64,000 nucleotides of DNA from Bacteroides caccae. GTDB taxonomy: Bacteria; Bacteroidota; Bacteroidia; Bacteroidales; Bacteroidaceae. The notes beneath the pieces are model-generated. The model had not been told where the DNA came from and did not search any database. It worked only from the letters and a program-made list of their open reading frames with translations. This document shows, piece after piece, positions 1 to 7,484 of this stretch. Each line of letters begins with the position of its first letter. The first letter of the stretch is position 1. The stretch lies in NCBI RefSeq assembly GCF_002222615.2, contig NZ_CP022412.2:1426001-1490000 (forward strand). Direction: 5' to 3'. A program made the position numbers and the translations under genes.

Positions 1-176
1 CTTTTCAATTGGTCAATAGTGAATTTATACTTCCCAAGGCCTGTTGTATCAAGTTCAAACGCATGTATAGTCGCGTCCGGACTATATTCGATGTTGTTAT
101 CATCGTCAAGACATGACGTTATAACGAATGACACCATGAAAAAACTCGCAATAAATGATAAAAACTTTATTCTCAT
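1..176 (-). CDS. DUF6242-type lipoprotein, N-terminal fragment
   Basis: This is the amino-terminal 58 residues of a secreted lipoprotein; the rest lies beyond the window edge. The start region reads MRIKFLSFIASFF, then MVSFVITSC followed by LDDD, a signal peptide with a lipobox cysteine. The acidic residues after the cysteine fit the surface-export signal of Bacteroidetes lipoproteins. The sequence after it resembles Bacteroides DUF6242 proteins, from memory of the family; their function is not known to me. A promoter box on the minus strand at 205-212 and a hairpin separating it from ribD suggest an independent transcription unit. Confidence 0.75.
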   Translation of the reverse strand, partial: MRIKFLSFIASFFMVSFVITSCLDDDNNIEYSPDATIHAFELDTTGLGKYKFTIDQLK

Positions 177-204
177 TTGAAAGATTGTGTTTATTTACAA
201 GTTG

Positions 205-212
205 CAAAAATA
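205..212 (-). promoter_or_regulatory. Bacteroidetes -7 box for the DUF6242 lipoprotein
   Basis: The minus strand reads TATTTTTG, matching TAnnTTTG, 29 bases upstream of the lipoprotein ATG. Confidence 0.5.
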
Positions 213-272
213 GAAACATTTTTTCCGATAAAGAACATTCCCGGCAAGTTTTATATAAAATTATAGATAATA

Positions 273-291
273 ACGTCGATTTTATCGACGT
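273..291 (-). terminator. Hairpin after ribD
   Basis: ACGTCGAT, a TTT loop and ATCGACGT form a perfect 8-bp stem just past the ribD stop codon. The U-rich tail is weak, so this is a probable rather than certain terminator. Confidence 0.5.
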
Positions 292-309
292 AAAACTCCC
301 TGAATAGGA

Positions 310-1356
310 CTATTTTAGCTTATCTTGATGAATGTAATGCCAAAACTGTCTTCCGAAGTGTTCTTCTGTCGAATAACTAAATTTATCGCATATTTCAGGT
401 GCTTTAACACCGGAATATAGCTTGTTGGGGCACTTCTCGATATATATTTCATCCCATAACTCATTGGCTATAAATGACTGAAGAAGTTGGCTGCCTCCTT
501 CCACCAGTAATGATTGTATTTTTCGTTGATAGAGTTCTTCCATTATCTGAGTGAATAGGTTGTGATTAAAGTCGATTGTGATATATGTGATATTCTTCGC
601 TTCCGGATGTTTGTTTGCTGTAAAGACTAATGTTGGCACATTGCCGTCAAATAGCTGCAAATCATTAGGAAGAGACAACGTACGGTCTAATACGACACGT
701 ATCGGATTTCGTCCATACCAGTTACGTACGGTCAGAGAAGGATTGTCTAGTAATGCTGTTCGCCTGCCTACCATGATAGCAACAGATTCTGCTCTTCTTT
801 TATGTACGAGCATTGAAGTCAGAGGAGAGGAGAGTACAACAGGTTGCCCGTCCGTTCGTTCCAAGTCAATAAAATGATCGGCAGATTCCGCCCATTTAAG
901 AGTAATATAAGGCCGATGAAGCGTGTTGAAAGTGATGAAACGACGAATCAACTGTCTGCATTCACTTTCTAATACGCCTACAATTACTTCCCGTCCTGCA
1001 TCTTTTAGTTTTTGGATACCCCTTCCTGCAACTTGTGAAAACGGGTCCTGGCAACCGATAACAATACGTGGAATCTGTTTCTCTATAATCAAGTCTGCGC
1101 AAGGTGGCGTTTTTCCGTAATGGGAACATGGCTCCAGACTGACATAAATAGTAGAACGTTTTAATAATGATTCGTCTTTGACGGAACGAATCGCATTAAC
1201 TTCTGCGTGCGCTTCTCCACAACGAATGTGATAACCTTCGCCGATAATACGTCCGTCGCATACAATGACAGCCCCTACCATTGGGTTGGGGGCAGCGTTA
1301 CATAGACCATTTTTTGCCAGCTCAATGCAACGCCTCATGTATTTTTCTTCTTCCAT
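310..1356 (-). CDS. ribD: Bifunctional riboflavin biosynthesis protein RibD
   Basis: RibD carries out two consecutive steps of riboflavin synthesis in the cytoplasm: deamination of the pyrimidine intermediate, then reduction of its ribosyl side chain. The N-terminal deaminase domain (about residues 1-145) has the zinc motifs HAEVNAI near residue 50 and PCSHYGKTPPCADLI near 75-90. The C-terminal reductase domain starts near YITLKWAESAD and includes the VEGGSQLLQSF signature. At 348 residues it is the usual length. It is transcribed divergently from prmC; the other rib genes are not in the window. Confidence 0.95.
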   Translation of the reverse strand: MEEEKYMRRCIELAKNGLCNAAPNPMVGAVIVCDGRIIGEGYHIRCGEAHAEVNAIRSVKDESLLKRSTIYVSLEPCSHYGKTPPCADLIIEKQIPRIVIGCQDPFSQVAGRGIQKLKDAGREVIVGVLESECRQLIRRFITFNTLHRPYITLKWAESADHFIDLERTDGQPVVLSSPLTSMLVHKRRAESVAIMVGRRTALLDNPSLTVRNWYGRNPIRVVLDRTLSLPNDLQLFDGNVPTLVFTANKHPEAKNITYITIDFNHNLFTQIMEELYQRKIQSLLVEGGSQLLQSFIANELWDEIYIEKCPNKLYSGVKAPEICDKFSYSTEEHFGRQFWHYIHQDKLK

Positions 1357-1382
1357 TTTGGTGCTCTTCGCTATATTATTCT

Positions 1383-1390
1383 TACTTTTG
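1383..1390 (+). promoter_or_regulatory. -7 promoter box for prmC-recX
   Basis: TACTTTTG matches TAnnTTTG and lies 20 bases before the prmC ATG, so the leader would be very short. Confidence 0.6.
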
Positions 1391-1410
1391 CACTCCGAAA
1401 TTGTGAAAAT

Positions 1411-2247
1411 ATGAATCGTATCACTACTTACATCCGTCAGTCATTACAGGATATTTATCCTCCGGAAGAGGTAAAAGCTCTTTCGATGTTGATCTGTTGC
1501 GACATGTTAGGTTTAGATGCGCTTGATATTTACATGGGCAAAGATATAATTTTATCCGAATGCAAACAGCGTGAATTAGAAAACATTATATTCCGTTTGC
1601 AGAAAAATGAGCCGATACAGTACATTCGCGGCTTTGCTGAATTTTGCGGAAGGAAATTTAAAGTTGCTCCCGGTGTCTTGATTCCTCGTCCGGAAACGGC
1701 AGAGCTGGTAGAATTGATAGTGAAGGAGAATCCGGGTGCCCGTCACCTATTAGATATAGGTACGGGAAGCGGATGTATCGCAATCTCTTTGGATCAGAAC
1801 CTTCCGGATGCAGAAGTAGAGGCTTGGGATGTTTCGGAAGAGGCGTTAGCCATAGCTAGTGAAAATAATAAAGAGTTGGACGCCCGGGTTATGTTTCGAC
1901 GGAGAGATGTGCTGTCTGATGAACTCGGCGCGACTTCTTGTTATGACGTTATTGTCAGCAATCCACCTTATATAACTGAGGCGGAGAAGCAGGATATGGA
2001 AGCCAATGTACTTGATTGGGAACCGGGACTTGCCCTGTTTGTCCCCGATGATGATCCTTTGCGGTTCTATCGTCGGATTGCCCGTCTGGGGTGCGACTTA
2101 CTTTTGCCGGGTGGCAAGCTTTATTTTGAAATCAACCAGGCTTATGGCCGGGAAACAGCACACATACTTGAAATGAACCAATATCGTGATGTTCGTGTTA
2201 TTAAAGACATATTTGGAAAAGATAGAATAGTTACAGCTAACCGATGA
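1411..2247 (+). CDS. prmC: Peptide chain release factor N5-glutamine methyltransferase PrmC (HemK)
   Basis: PrmC methylates the glutamine of the GGQ motif in release factors RF1 and RF2, using S-adenosylmethionine. The N-terminal helical region (about 1-85) is followed by a Rossmann-type methyltransferase domain with LLDIGTGSGCIAISL (SAM-binding) and the hallmark SNPPYI at about residues 182-187, which binds the substrate glutamine. The length of 278 residues is typical. Its stop overlaps the recX start by four bases (ATGA), so the two are translationally coupled. Confidence 0.95.
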   Translation: MNRITTYIRQSLQDIYPPEEVKALSMLICCDMLGLDALDIYMGKDIILSECKQRELENIIFRLQKNEPIQYIRGFAEFCGRKFKVAPGVLIPRPETAELVELIVKENPGARHLLDIGTGSGCIAISLDQNLPDAEVEAWDVSEEALAIASENNKELDARVMFRRRDVLSDELGATSCYDVIVSNPPYITEAEKQDMEANVLDWEPGLALFVPDDDPLRFYRRIARLGCDLLLPGGKLYFEINQAYGRETAHILEMNQYRDVRVIKDIFGKDRIVTANR

Positions 2248-2726
2248 GTGCACAATTAACTGATGAAGAGGCTTTGAATCGTGTAGCCTCTTATTGCTCT
2301 ACTGCCGAGCATTGTCGGGCAGAGATAAATGAGAAATTACAACGTTGGGGAATTGCCTATGAAACCATTGCGCGCATTCTAGACCAACTGGAGGCGGAAA
2401 AGTTTATTGATGATGAACGTTTCTGTCGTGCTTTTGTGAATGATAAGTTCCGTTTTTCCAAGTGGGGAAAGATGAAAATCGCTCAAGGGCTTTATATGAA
2501 AAAGATTCCTTCTGACGTGGTATGGCGTTATCTGAATGAGATTGATGAAGAAGAATACCTCTCCGTTCTGCGCGACTTGTTAGCTTCAAAGCGGAAAAGT
2601 ATTCATGCCAGTGATGACTATGAATTGAATGGAAAGTTAATGAGGTTTGCGATGAGTCGTGGATTTGAACTAAAAGATATCAAGCGTTGTATCGATGTTC
2701 CTGAAGAAGAGGAATTGGTCGACTAA
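2244..2726 (+). CDS. recX: Regulatory protein RecX
   Basis: RecX-family proteins bind RecA filaments and limit RecA activity. This 160-residue protein shows the family pattern of repeated three-helix units: YCSTAEHCRAEINEKLQRWG near residues 17-36, a segment with FIDDERFCRAFVNDK near 54-68, and a third helical unit near the C-terminus. It overlaps prmC by four bases. Linkage of prmC to recX upstream of pyrE is what I recall for Bacteroides chromosomes. No RecA gene is nearby. Confidence 0.88.
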   Translation: MSAQLTDEEALNRVASYCSTAEHCRAEINEKLQRWGIAYETIARILDQLEAEKFIDDERFCRAFVNDKFRFSKWGKMKIAQGLYMKKIPSDVVWRYLNEIDEEEYLSVLRDLLASKRKSIHASDDYELNGKLMRFAMSRGFELKDIKRCIDVPEEEELVD

Positions 2727-2769
2727 AAAAATATAACGGATTCTTCTTTTTATTCTCGTTCAATTTCTG

Positions 2770-2777
2770 TACTTTTG
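2770..2777 (+). promoter_or_regulatory. -7 promoter box for pyrE
   Basis: TACTTTTG fits the TAnnTTTG consensus and lies 29 bases before the pyrE ATG. Confidence 0.6.
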
Positions 2778-2805
2778 CGGCAAATAATTAATAGTTAGTT
2801 TAGTT

Positions 2806-3444
2806 ATGAAAAACTTAGAGAGACTATTTGCGGAGAAACTGTTGAAGATTAAAGCTATTAAACTTCAGCCCGCTAACCCTTTCACATGGGCTTCTGGATG
2901 GAAATCCCCCTTTTACTGTGATAACCGTAAAACTCTGTCCTATCCTTCTCTTCGTAATTTTGTGAAGATTGAAATTACACGTCTGATATTGGAACGATTC
3001 GGACAGGTGGATGCGATTGCCGGTGTAGCTACAGGTGCTATTCCGCAGGGAGCTTTAGTAGCTGATGCATTAAATCTGCCGTTCGTGTATGTTCGTTCTA
3101 CCCCGAAAGACCACGGATTGGAAAACTTGATTGAAGGTGAACTTCGTCCGGGTATGAAAGTTGTAGTGGTTGAAGATTTAATTTCTACAGGTGGTAGTAG
3201 TTTGAAGGCAGTAGAGGCAATCCGTCGTGATGGTTGCGAAGTAATCGGTATGGTTGCGGCCTTTACTTATGGATTCCCGGTTGCCGAAGAGGCATTCAAA
3301 AATGCGAAAGTGTCTTTGGTGACATTAACCAATTATGAAGCGGTGCTTGATGTGGCACTTCGTACAGGTTATATCGAAAAAGAAGACATACAAACATTGA
3401 ATGAATGGCGTAAGGACCCCGCGCATTGGGATGCTGGAAAGTAA
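2806..3444 (+). CDS. pyrE: Orotate phosphoribosyltransferase PyrE
   Basis: PyrE joins orotate to PRPP to make orotidine monophosphate in de novo pyrimidine synthesis. The type I phosphoribosyltransferase fold is recognisable by the PRPP motif VVVVEDLISTGGSS near residues 125-138 and by YVRSTPKDHGLENLIEGE just before it, which supplies the catalytic loop. The early KSPFYCDNRK segment is also typical. It is 212 residues long, as expected. It has its own promoter box and is followed by a strong hairpin, so it appears to be monocistronic. Confidence 0.96.
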   Translation: MKNLERLFAEKLLKIKAIKLQPANPFTWASGWKSPFYCDNRKTLSYPSLRNFVKIEITRLILERFGQVDAIAGVATGAIPQGALVADALNLPFVYVRSTPKDHGLENLIEGELRPGMKVVVVEDLISTGGSSLKAVEAIRRDGCEVIGMVAAFTYGFPVAEEAFKNAKVSLVTLTNYEAVLDVALRTGYIEKEDIQTLNEWRKDPAHWDAGK

Positions 3445-3473
3445 GATTTTATTGTTAATTCAAATATTTAAAA

Positions 3474-3520
3474 GAAAGAACCATTCGGACAGTAACTGTT
3501 CGGGTCGTTCTTTTTTTATT
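3474..3520 (+). terminator. Rho-independent terminator after pyrE
   Basis: AAGAAC and TTCGGACAGT pair with ACTGTTCG and GTTCTT to form a long interrupted stem, followed by a run of seven T residues. Confidence 0.8.
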
Positions 3521-3538
3521 TTATACTAACAGATATTT

Positions 3539-3949
3539 ATGGCAAATTTTGAGAGTAGTGTCAAGGTAATACCTTATAGTCAGGAACGTGTATATAATAA
3601 GCTTTCGGATTTAAGCAATCTGGAAGCTATCAAAGACCGTTTGCCACAGGATAAAGTGGAAGATTTAAGTTTTGATTCGGATACGTTGAGTTTTACAGTC
3701 TCTCCCGTAGGGCAGTTGACGCTGCAAATTGTAGAACGTGATCCTTGTAAATCCATTAAACTGGCAACTACCAATTCACCGCTTCCTTTTAATATGTGGA
3801 TTCAACTGGTTGAAACTGCTGAGGAGGAATGTAATGTGAAAGTGACTATCGAAATAGATATTAATCCGTTTATGAAAGCGATGGTACAGAAACCGCTTCA
3901 GGAGGGGTTGGAGAAAATGGTTGAAATGCTGGCTGTTATTAATTACTAA
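3539..3949 (+). CDS. SRPBCC-fold (polyketide cyclase-like) protein
   Basis: A 136-residue cytoplasmic protein of the START/Bet v1-like SRPBCC superfamily. It begins FESSVKVIPYSQERVYNKLSD, matching the first strand and helix where these proteins usually read 'S...V...PVE.VYE.LSD.'. It ends in a long C-terminal helix (PFMKAMVQKPLQEGLEKMVEM) that would pack over the ligand cavity. The ligand is not predictable. It sits 11 bases upstream of argH and probably shares its transcript, but nothing shows a role in arginine synthesis. Confidence 0.75.
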   Translation: MANFESSVKVIPYSQERVYNKLSDLSNLEAIKDRLPQDKVEDLSFDSDTLSFTVSPVGQLTLQIVERDPCKSIKLATTNSPLPFNMWIQLVETAEEECNVKVTIEIDINPFMKAMVQKPLQEGLEKMVEMLAVINY

Positions 3950-3960
3950 TACTTGTTTTT

Positions 3961-5301
3961 ATGGCACAGAAACTTTGGGAGAAATCCGTACAGGTGAATA
4001 AAGATATCGAACGTTTCACTGTAGGTCGTGACCGCGAAATGGACCTTTATCTGGCTAAACATGATGTGATCGGTTCTATGGCTCATATCACAATGCTCGA
4101 AAGTATCGGTTTGTTGACAAAGGAGGAACTCGTGCAATTGTTGGCAGAGTTGAGGAATATATATGCTTCGGCCGAAAAAGGTGAATTTGTGATAGAAGAA
4201 GGAGTGGAAGACGTACATTCACAGGTGGAATTGATGTTGACCCGGCGTTTGGGTGACATAGGAAAGAAGATACATAGCGGGCGTTCACGCAATGACCAAG
4301 TGTTGCTGGATTTGAAACTCTTTACCCGTACACAAATTAAAGAAATCGCTGAGGCGGTAGAGCAACTTTTCCATGTGCTGGTTAACCAGAGTGAGCGATA
4401 TAAGGATATACTGATGCCGGGATATACACATTTACAGATTGCTATGCCGTCCTCTTTCGGACTGTGGTTCGGTGCATATGCCGAGAGCTTGGTAGATGAT
4501 ATGTTATTCTTACAGGCTGCCTTTAAGATGTGCAATCGTAATCCGCTGGGCTCTGCTGCCGGATATGGTTCTTCTTTTCCATTGGATCGGACGATGACAA
4601 CTCGTTTGCTCGGTTTTGATTCGCTGAACTACAATGTAGTATATGCTCAAATGGGACGTGGAAAAATGGAGCGTAATGTGGCTTTTGCTTTGGCAACCAT
4701 TGCCGGAACAATATCCAAACTAGCTTTTGATGCTTGTATGTTCAACAGTCAGAACTTCGGTTTTGTAAAGTTGCCGGATGATTGTACTACGGGGTCCAGT
4801 ATTATGCCACACAAGAAGAACCCGGATGTCTTTGAATTGACACGTGCCAAATGTAATAAATTGCAATCGCTTCCTCAACAGATCATGATGATTGCGAATA
4901 ATCTGCCATCCGGCTATTTCCGTGACTTGCAGATTATAAAAGAGGTCTTTATTCCTGCTTTCCAGGAATTGAAAGATTGCTTGCAGATGACGACCTATAT
5001 AATGAACGAGATAAAAGTGAACGAACATATTCTTGACGATGATAAGTATCTGCTTATCTTTAGTGTAGAAGAAGTGAATCGTTTGGCTCGTGAAGGTATG
5101 CCTTTCCGTGATGCTTATAAAAAGGTGGGACTGGATATTGAGGCCGGAAAATTCTCTCATGGTAAAGAAGTACATCATACGCACGAAGGCAGTATTGGTA
5201 ATTTATGTAATGCCGAAATCTCCGAATTGATGCAGCAGACCGTTGAAGGTTTCAATTTCTGTGGGATGGAAGAAGCTGAAAAGGCACTTCTTGGGCGATA
5301 A
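3961..5301 (+). CDS. argH: Argininosuccinate lyase ArgH
   Basis: ArgH cleaves argininosuccinate into arginine and fumarate, the last step of arginine synthesis. The fumarase/aspartase superfamily signature GSSIMPHKKNPD is at about residues 279-290. HSGRSRNDQV near 102-111 and PGYTHLQIAMP near 155-165 supply the other two conserved regions. At 446 residues it is close to the usual length. It lies far from the minus-strand arginine operon at 29-34 kb, so the pathway is split between two loci. A hairpin follows the stop codon. Confidence 0.96.
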   Translation: MAQKLWEKSVQVNKDIERFTVGRDREMDLYLAKHDVIGSMAHITMLESIGLLTKEELVQLLAELRNIYASAEKGEFVIEEGVEDVHSQVELMLTRRLGDIGKKIHSGRSRNDQVLLDLKLFTRTQIKEIAEAVEQLFHVLVNQSERYKDILMPGYTHLQIAMPSSFGLWFGAYAESLVDDMLFLQAAFKMCNRNPLGSAAGYGSSFPLDRTMTTRLLGFDSLNYNVVYAQMGRGKMERNVAFALATIAGTISKLAFDACMFNSQNFGFVKLPDDCTTGSSIMPHKKNPDVFELTRAKCNKLQSLPQQIMMIANNLPSGYFRDLQIIKEVFIPAFQELKDCLQMTTYIMNEIKVNEHILDDDKYLLIFSVEEVNRLAREGMPFRDAYKKVGLDIEAGKFSHGKEVHHTHEGSIGNLCNAEISELMQQTVEGFNFCGMEEAEKALLGR

Positions 5302-5307
5302 ACAGCA

Positions 5308-5342
5308 TTTCGAAGGATAGTTTTTTAAACTTTCCTTCGAAA
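5308..5342 (+). terminator. Hairpin after argH
   Basis: TTTCGAAGGA and TCCTTCGAAA form a perfect 10-bp stem immediately after the argH stop. The T-rich tract is in the loop rather than after the stem, so termination is likely but not certain. Confidence 0.55.
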
Positions 5343-5345
5343 AGA

Positions 5346-5377
5346 TTTGGCAGAAACAAGTAAACTGTTTATCTTTG
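5346..5377 (+). promoter_or_regulatory. Promoter of the tRNA-Gly/tRNA-Leu transcript
   Basis: TTTG at 5346-5349 and TATCTTTG at 5370-5377 are 20 bases apart, matching both Bacteroidetes promoter elements. The tRNA-Gly gene starts 17 bases further on. Confidence 0.7.
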
Positions 5378-5393
5378 CACCCGTTGAAAATAC

Positions 5394-5466
5394 GCGGAAA
5401 TAGCTCAGTTGGTAGAGCATAACCTTGCCAAGGTTAGGGTCGCGAGTTCGAGTCTCGTTTTCCGCT
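5394..5466 (+). tRNA. tRNA-Gly (anticodon GCC)
   Basis: A complete 73-base cloverleaf. The acceptor stem is GCGGAAA with TTTCCGC. TAGCTCAGTTGGTAGAGCA forms the D arm, the anticodon loop contains GCC between CCTT and AAGG, and the T arm contains GTTCGAGTC. No CCA is encoded. It is 16 bases upstream of tRNA-Leu and probably shares its transcript. Confidence 0.95.
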
Positions 5467-5482
5467 CTTTCTTTGAAAGGAT

Positions 5483-5566
5483 GCTCGAATGGTGGAATGG
5501 TAGACACGAAGGACTTAAAATCCTTTGGCCATTGCGGCTGTGCGGGTTCAAGTCCCGCTTCGAGTA
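5483..5566 (+). tRNA. tRNA-Leu (anticodon UAA), integration target
   Basis: An intact 84-base class II tRNA. The acceptor GCTCGAA pairs with TTCGAGT, AAGGA-CTTAAAA-TCCTT gives the anticodon arm with UAA, and a long variable arm lies between TTGGCC and TGCGGG. The last 59 bases are part of the 110-bp repeat that recurs at 22653, so the element inserted into this gene and left an intact copy on the left side. Confidence 0.96.
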
Positions 5567-5617
5567 CGAGTATTCCTGATTAAAAGCTCTGTAAATCTTT
5601 GATTTACGGAGCTTTTT
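5508..5617 (+). repeat. attL: 110-bp perfect direct repeat
   Basis: Identical to 22653-22762. It spans the anticodon arm to the 3' end of tRNA-Leu and the adjacent terminator hairpin. Identity breaks on both sides (C versus A before it, A versus G after it), which fixes the limits. Confidence 0.95.
5582..5617 (+). terminator. Terminator of the tRNA transcript
   Basis: AAAGCTCTGTAAAT and ATTTACGGAGCTTT form a 14-bp stem followed by Ts. It is inside the att repeat, so the element carries the tRNA 3' end together with its terminator. Confidence 0.8.
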
Positions 5618-5693
5618 ATTTATCCGTTTATCACTGATTCATTCTGTCTCAAATCCTGATTTTAGCCCGTTTTAAGGTTGATTTATGCGACTT

Positions 5694-5716
5694 ATGTAAA
5701 CCAAGATGTAAACCGG
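5694..5716 (+). promoter_or_regulatory. Left arm-type repeats, probable integrase binding site
   Basis: ATGTAAACC occurs twice, 12 bases apart, the second followed by GG, directly before the integrase start. Nearly the same double motif occurs inside the right end at 22530-22552, and a diverged one beyond attR at 22839-22861. The symmetry with the att sites suggests binding by the integrase N-terminal arm domain. Confidence 0.6.
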
Positions 5717-5718
5717 AA

Positions 5719-6930
5719 ATGTGTATGAAAGCAACGGTTAATGTGTTGTGTTACAGGTCTAAAACTCTTAGTAATGGTGAGCATCCATTAATGATTTGTG
5801 TGTGCAAAGACGGCAAACGGAAGTATGTCGGTCTTGGAATCTCTGTAAATCCTAAATATTGGGATTTTAAGAAGAATAGTCCTAAGCGTAATTGTCCCAA
5901 TAGGGAACAGTTAATAAAGGTTATTAATGAGCATGAACAGAAGTATGCTGAATGTGTGCTTGAGTTCTCTGCGGAGAATCGGGAGTATTCATCTGCATCT
6001 TTGATTGAAGCAGTTGTGCCTGTACAGAAGGCTAGAACGGTCGGTGAACTGTTTAATGAGTATATAGCTCAACTTAAAGACGAGGGTAGGTTAGGGTATG
6101 CGCTTTCTGTACAACAGGTATGTAACTCTCTGTTGAAGTATAGAGGGCATTTAGACATTTACTTCTCCGAAATTGATGTAAATTGGTTAAAAGCGTATGA
6201 ATCTTGGCTGAGACGCTGTAATTTGGCGGATAATACCATTGGCATACGTTTTAGGACATTGCGGGCTGTTTATAACTTGGCTTTGGCTGAAGGTATAGTG
6301 AAGGTGGATTGTTATCCGTTTAAAAAATACAAAGTCTCTAAATTACATAAGGAGACAGCTAAACGTGCTATAACAAAAGAACAGGTGAAGCAGGTTATTG
6401 AATATGATGTGTCAAGGGCACGTTTCTATAAGAGATTGGCGGTTGATATGTTTACGTTCTCTTATTTAATGGGTGGCATTAACTTCACGGACATGGCTTT
6501 TCTTACAGATAAGAACTTTGACGGTGAACGTTTGGTGTATATTCGTCAGAAGACGAAGAAGTTAATAATGTTACCGTTACAAGAGAAGGCTGTTGAGATA
6601 GTGAACCGCTATCGTTCCTCACAGCGTAAATATGTATTTCCAGTACTGGATAATCGTGAGCGGACACCACGGCAAATAAGAAACCGGATATATGATGTGT
6701 TGGATAACGTTAATGGATATTTGGCTGATATTGGAAAGGAGTTGGGTATTGAATTAAAGATTTCCAGTTATGTCGCCCGCCATTCCTATGCGACAGTTTT
6801 GAAACGTTCCGGAGTATCTACTTCTGTTATCAGCGAATCGTTGGGGCATAGTTCGGAAAGGGTGACACAAATTTATTTGGATAGCTTTGAGAACAGGCAA
6901 TTAAATGATGCAATGAAGAACTTGTTATAG
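5719..6930 (+). CDS. int: Tyrosine recombinase (element integrase)
   Basis: A 403-residue integrase that probably catalyses insertion at, and excision from, tRNA-Leu. The N-terminal arm-binding domain (about 1-100) starts MCMKATVNVLCYRSKT and contains YVGLGISVNPKYWDF. A SAM-like core-binding domain (about 105-205) and a catalytic domain follow. Catalytic residues visible are RHSYATVL, LGHSS and a final tyrosine in TQIYLDSF. The box I arginine of the classic GLR motif is replaced: the sequence is GGINFTDMAFL. As I recall, related Bacteroidetes integrases also vary here. Position, domain order and the adjacent arm repeats all support its role. Confidence 0.93.
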   Translation: MCMKATVNVLCYRSKTLSNGEHPLMICVCKDGKRKYVGLGISVNPKYWDFKKNSPKRNCPNREQLIKVINEHEQKYAECVLEFSAENREYSSASLIEAVVPVQKARTVGELFNEYIAQLKDEGRLGYALSVQQVCNSLLKYRGHLDIYFSEIDVNWLKAYESWLRRCNLADNTIGIRFRTLRAVYNLALAEGIVKVDCYPFKKYKVSKLHKETAKRAITKEQVKQVIEYDVSRARFYKRLAVDMFTFSYLMGGINFTDMAFLTDKNFDGERLVYIRQKTKKLIMLPLQEKAVEIVNRYRSSQRKYVFPVLDNRERTPRQIRNRIYDVLDNVNGYLADIGKELGIELKISSYVARHSYATVLKRSGVSTSVISESLGHSSERVTQIYLDSFENRQLNDAMKNLL

Positions 6931-6941
6931 TACTTTCAATT

Positions 6942-6978
6942 AATCCCACTTGTAATTATTGCAGGTGGGATTTTATTT
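6942..6978 (+). terminator. Terminator of the integrase gene
   Basis: AATCCCAC and GTGGGATT form the core of an 11-bp stem, followed by TTTATTTAT. Confidence 0.8.
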
Positions 6979-7013
6979 ATATATTTGAAGCATTTAATTA
7001 TACAACATTACAC

Positions 7014-7481
7014 ATGAAACATAAACTATCCAATTACGGCAATTCTGATGCGCATAATCAAATAAAGAAACTTATGCTTAGAGGTGAGAAGCTTACAATA
7101 GGCTTCTTCAATGAGGACATAACCAATTACTCATGCGCATGGATTGAATCAAAAACTGTCAGCGCATTTAAATATGTTATCTTTAAGGAAGATAACGTTT
7201 ACTGGCTTATGAACTATCTTGTCAATGGTGAGGTTGAGGACATAGATGCGAAACCGTTCGGAATACAGGGAGAGATAGAAGAAGAGGAAGACTTCCAGTT
7301 ATGTATGTTGAAGAACTTCATTGAAAGCAAAATGACAGTACAGTTCAGTCCTCTGCCTAGAGACGGAAGCGGATTTGTAAGAGCCATATCGGCATTTGAT
7401 AACGGGAAGGTGATATTTAAATTAAAGAAGACAGACGAGCTGTTGGAATATCTAAAGGCACGTGACTTTATTTTACTTTAA
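7014..7481 (+). CDS. Unrecognised 155-residue protein
   Basis: I do not recognise this family. The protein is soluble, without a signal peptide or membrane segment. It has an acidic stretch (GEIEEEEDF near residue 86) and alternating hydrophobic segments suggesting an alpha/beta fold. Its stop lies three bases before the start of the helicase-like gene, so the two are almost certainly one operon and may act together. The start ATG at 7014 comes after a clear integrase terminator. A helicase accessory factor is one possibility, but only from position. Confidence 0.6.
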   Translation: MKHKLSNYGNSDAHNQIKKLMLRGEKLTIGFFNEDITNYSCAWIESKTVSAFKYVIFKEDNVYWLMNYLVNGEVEDIDAKPFGIQGEIEEEEDFQLCMLKNFIESKMTVQFSPLPRDGSGFVRAISAFDNGKVIFKLKKTDELLEYLKARDFILL

Positions 7482-7484
7482 TAA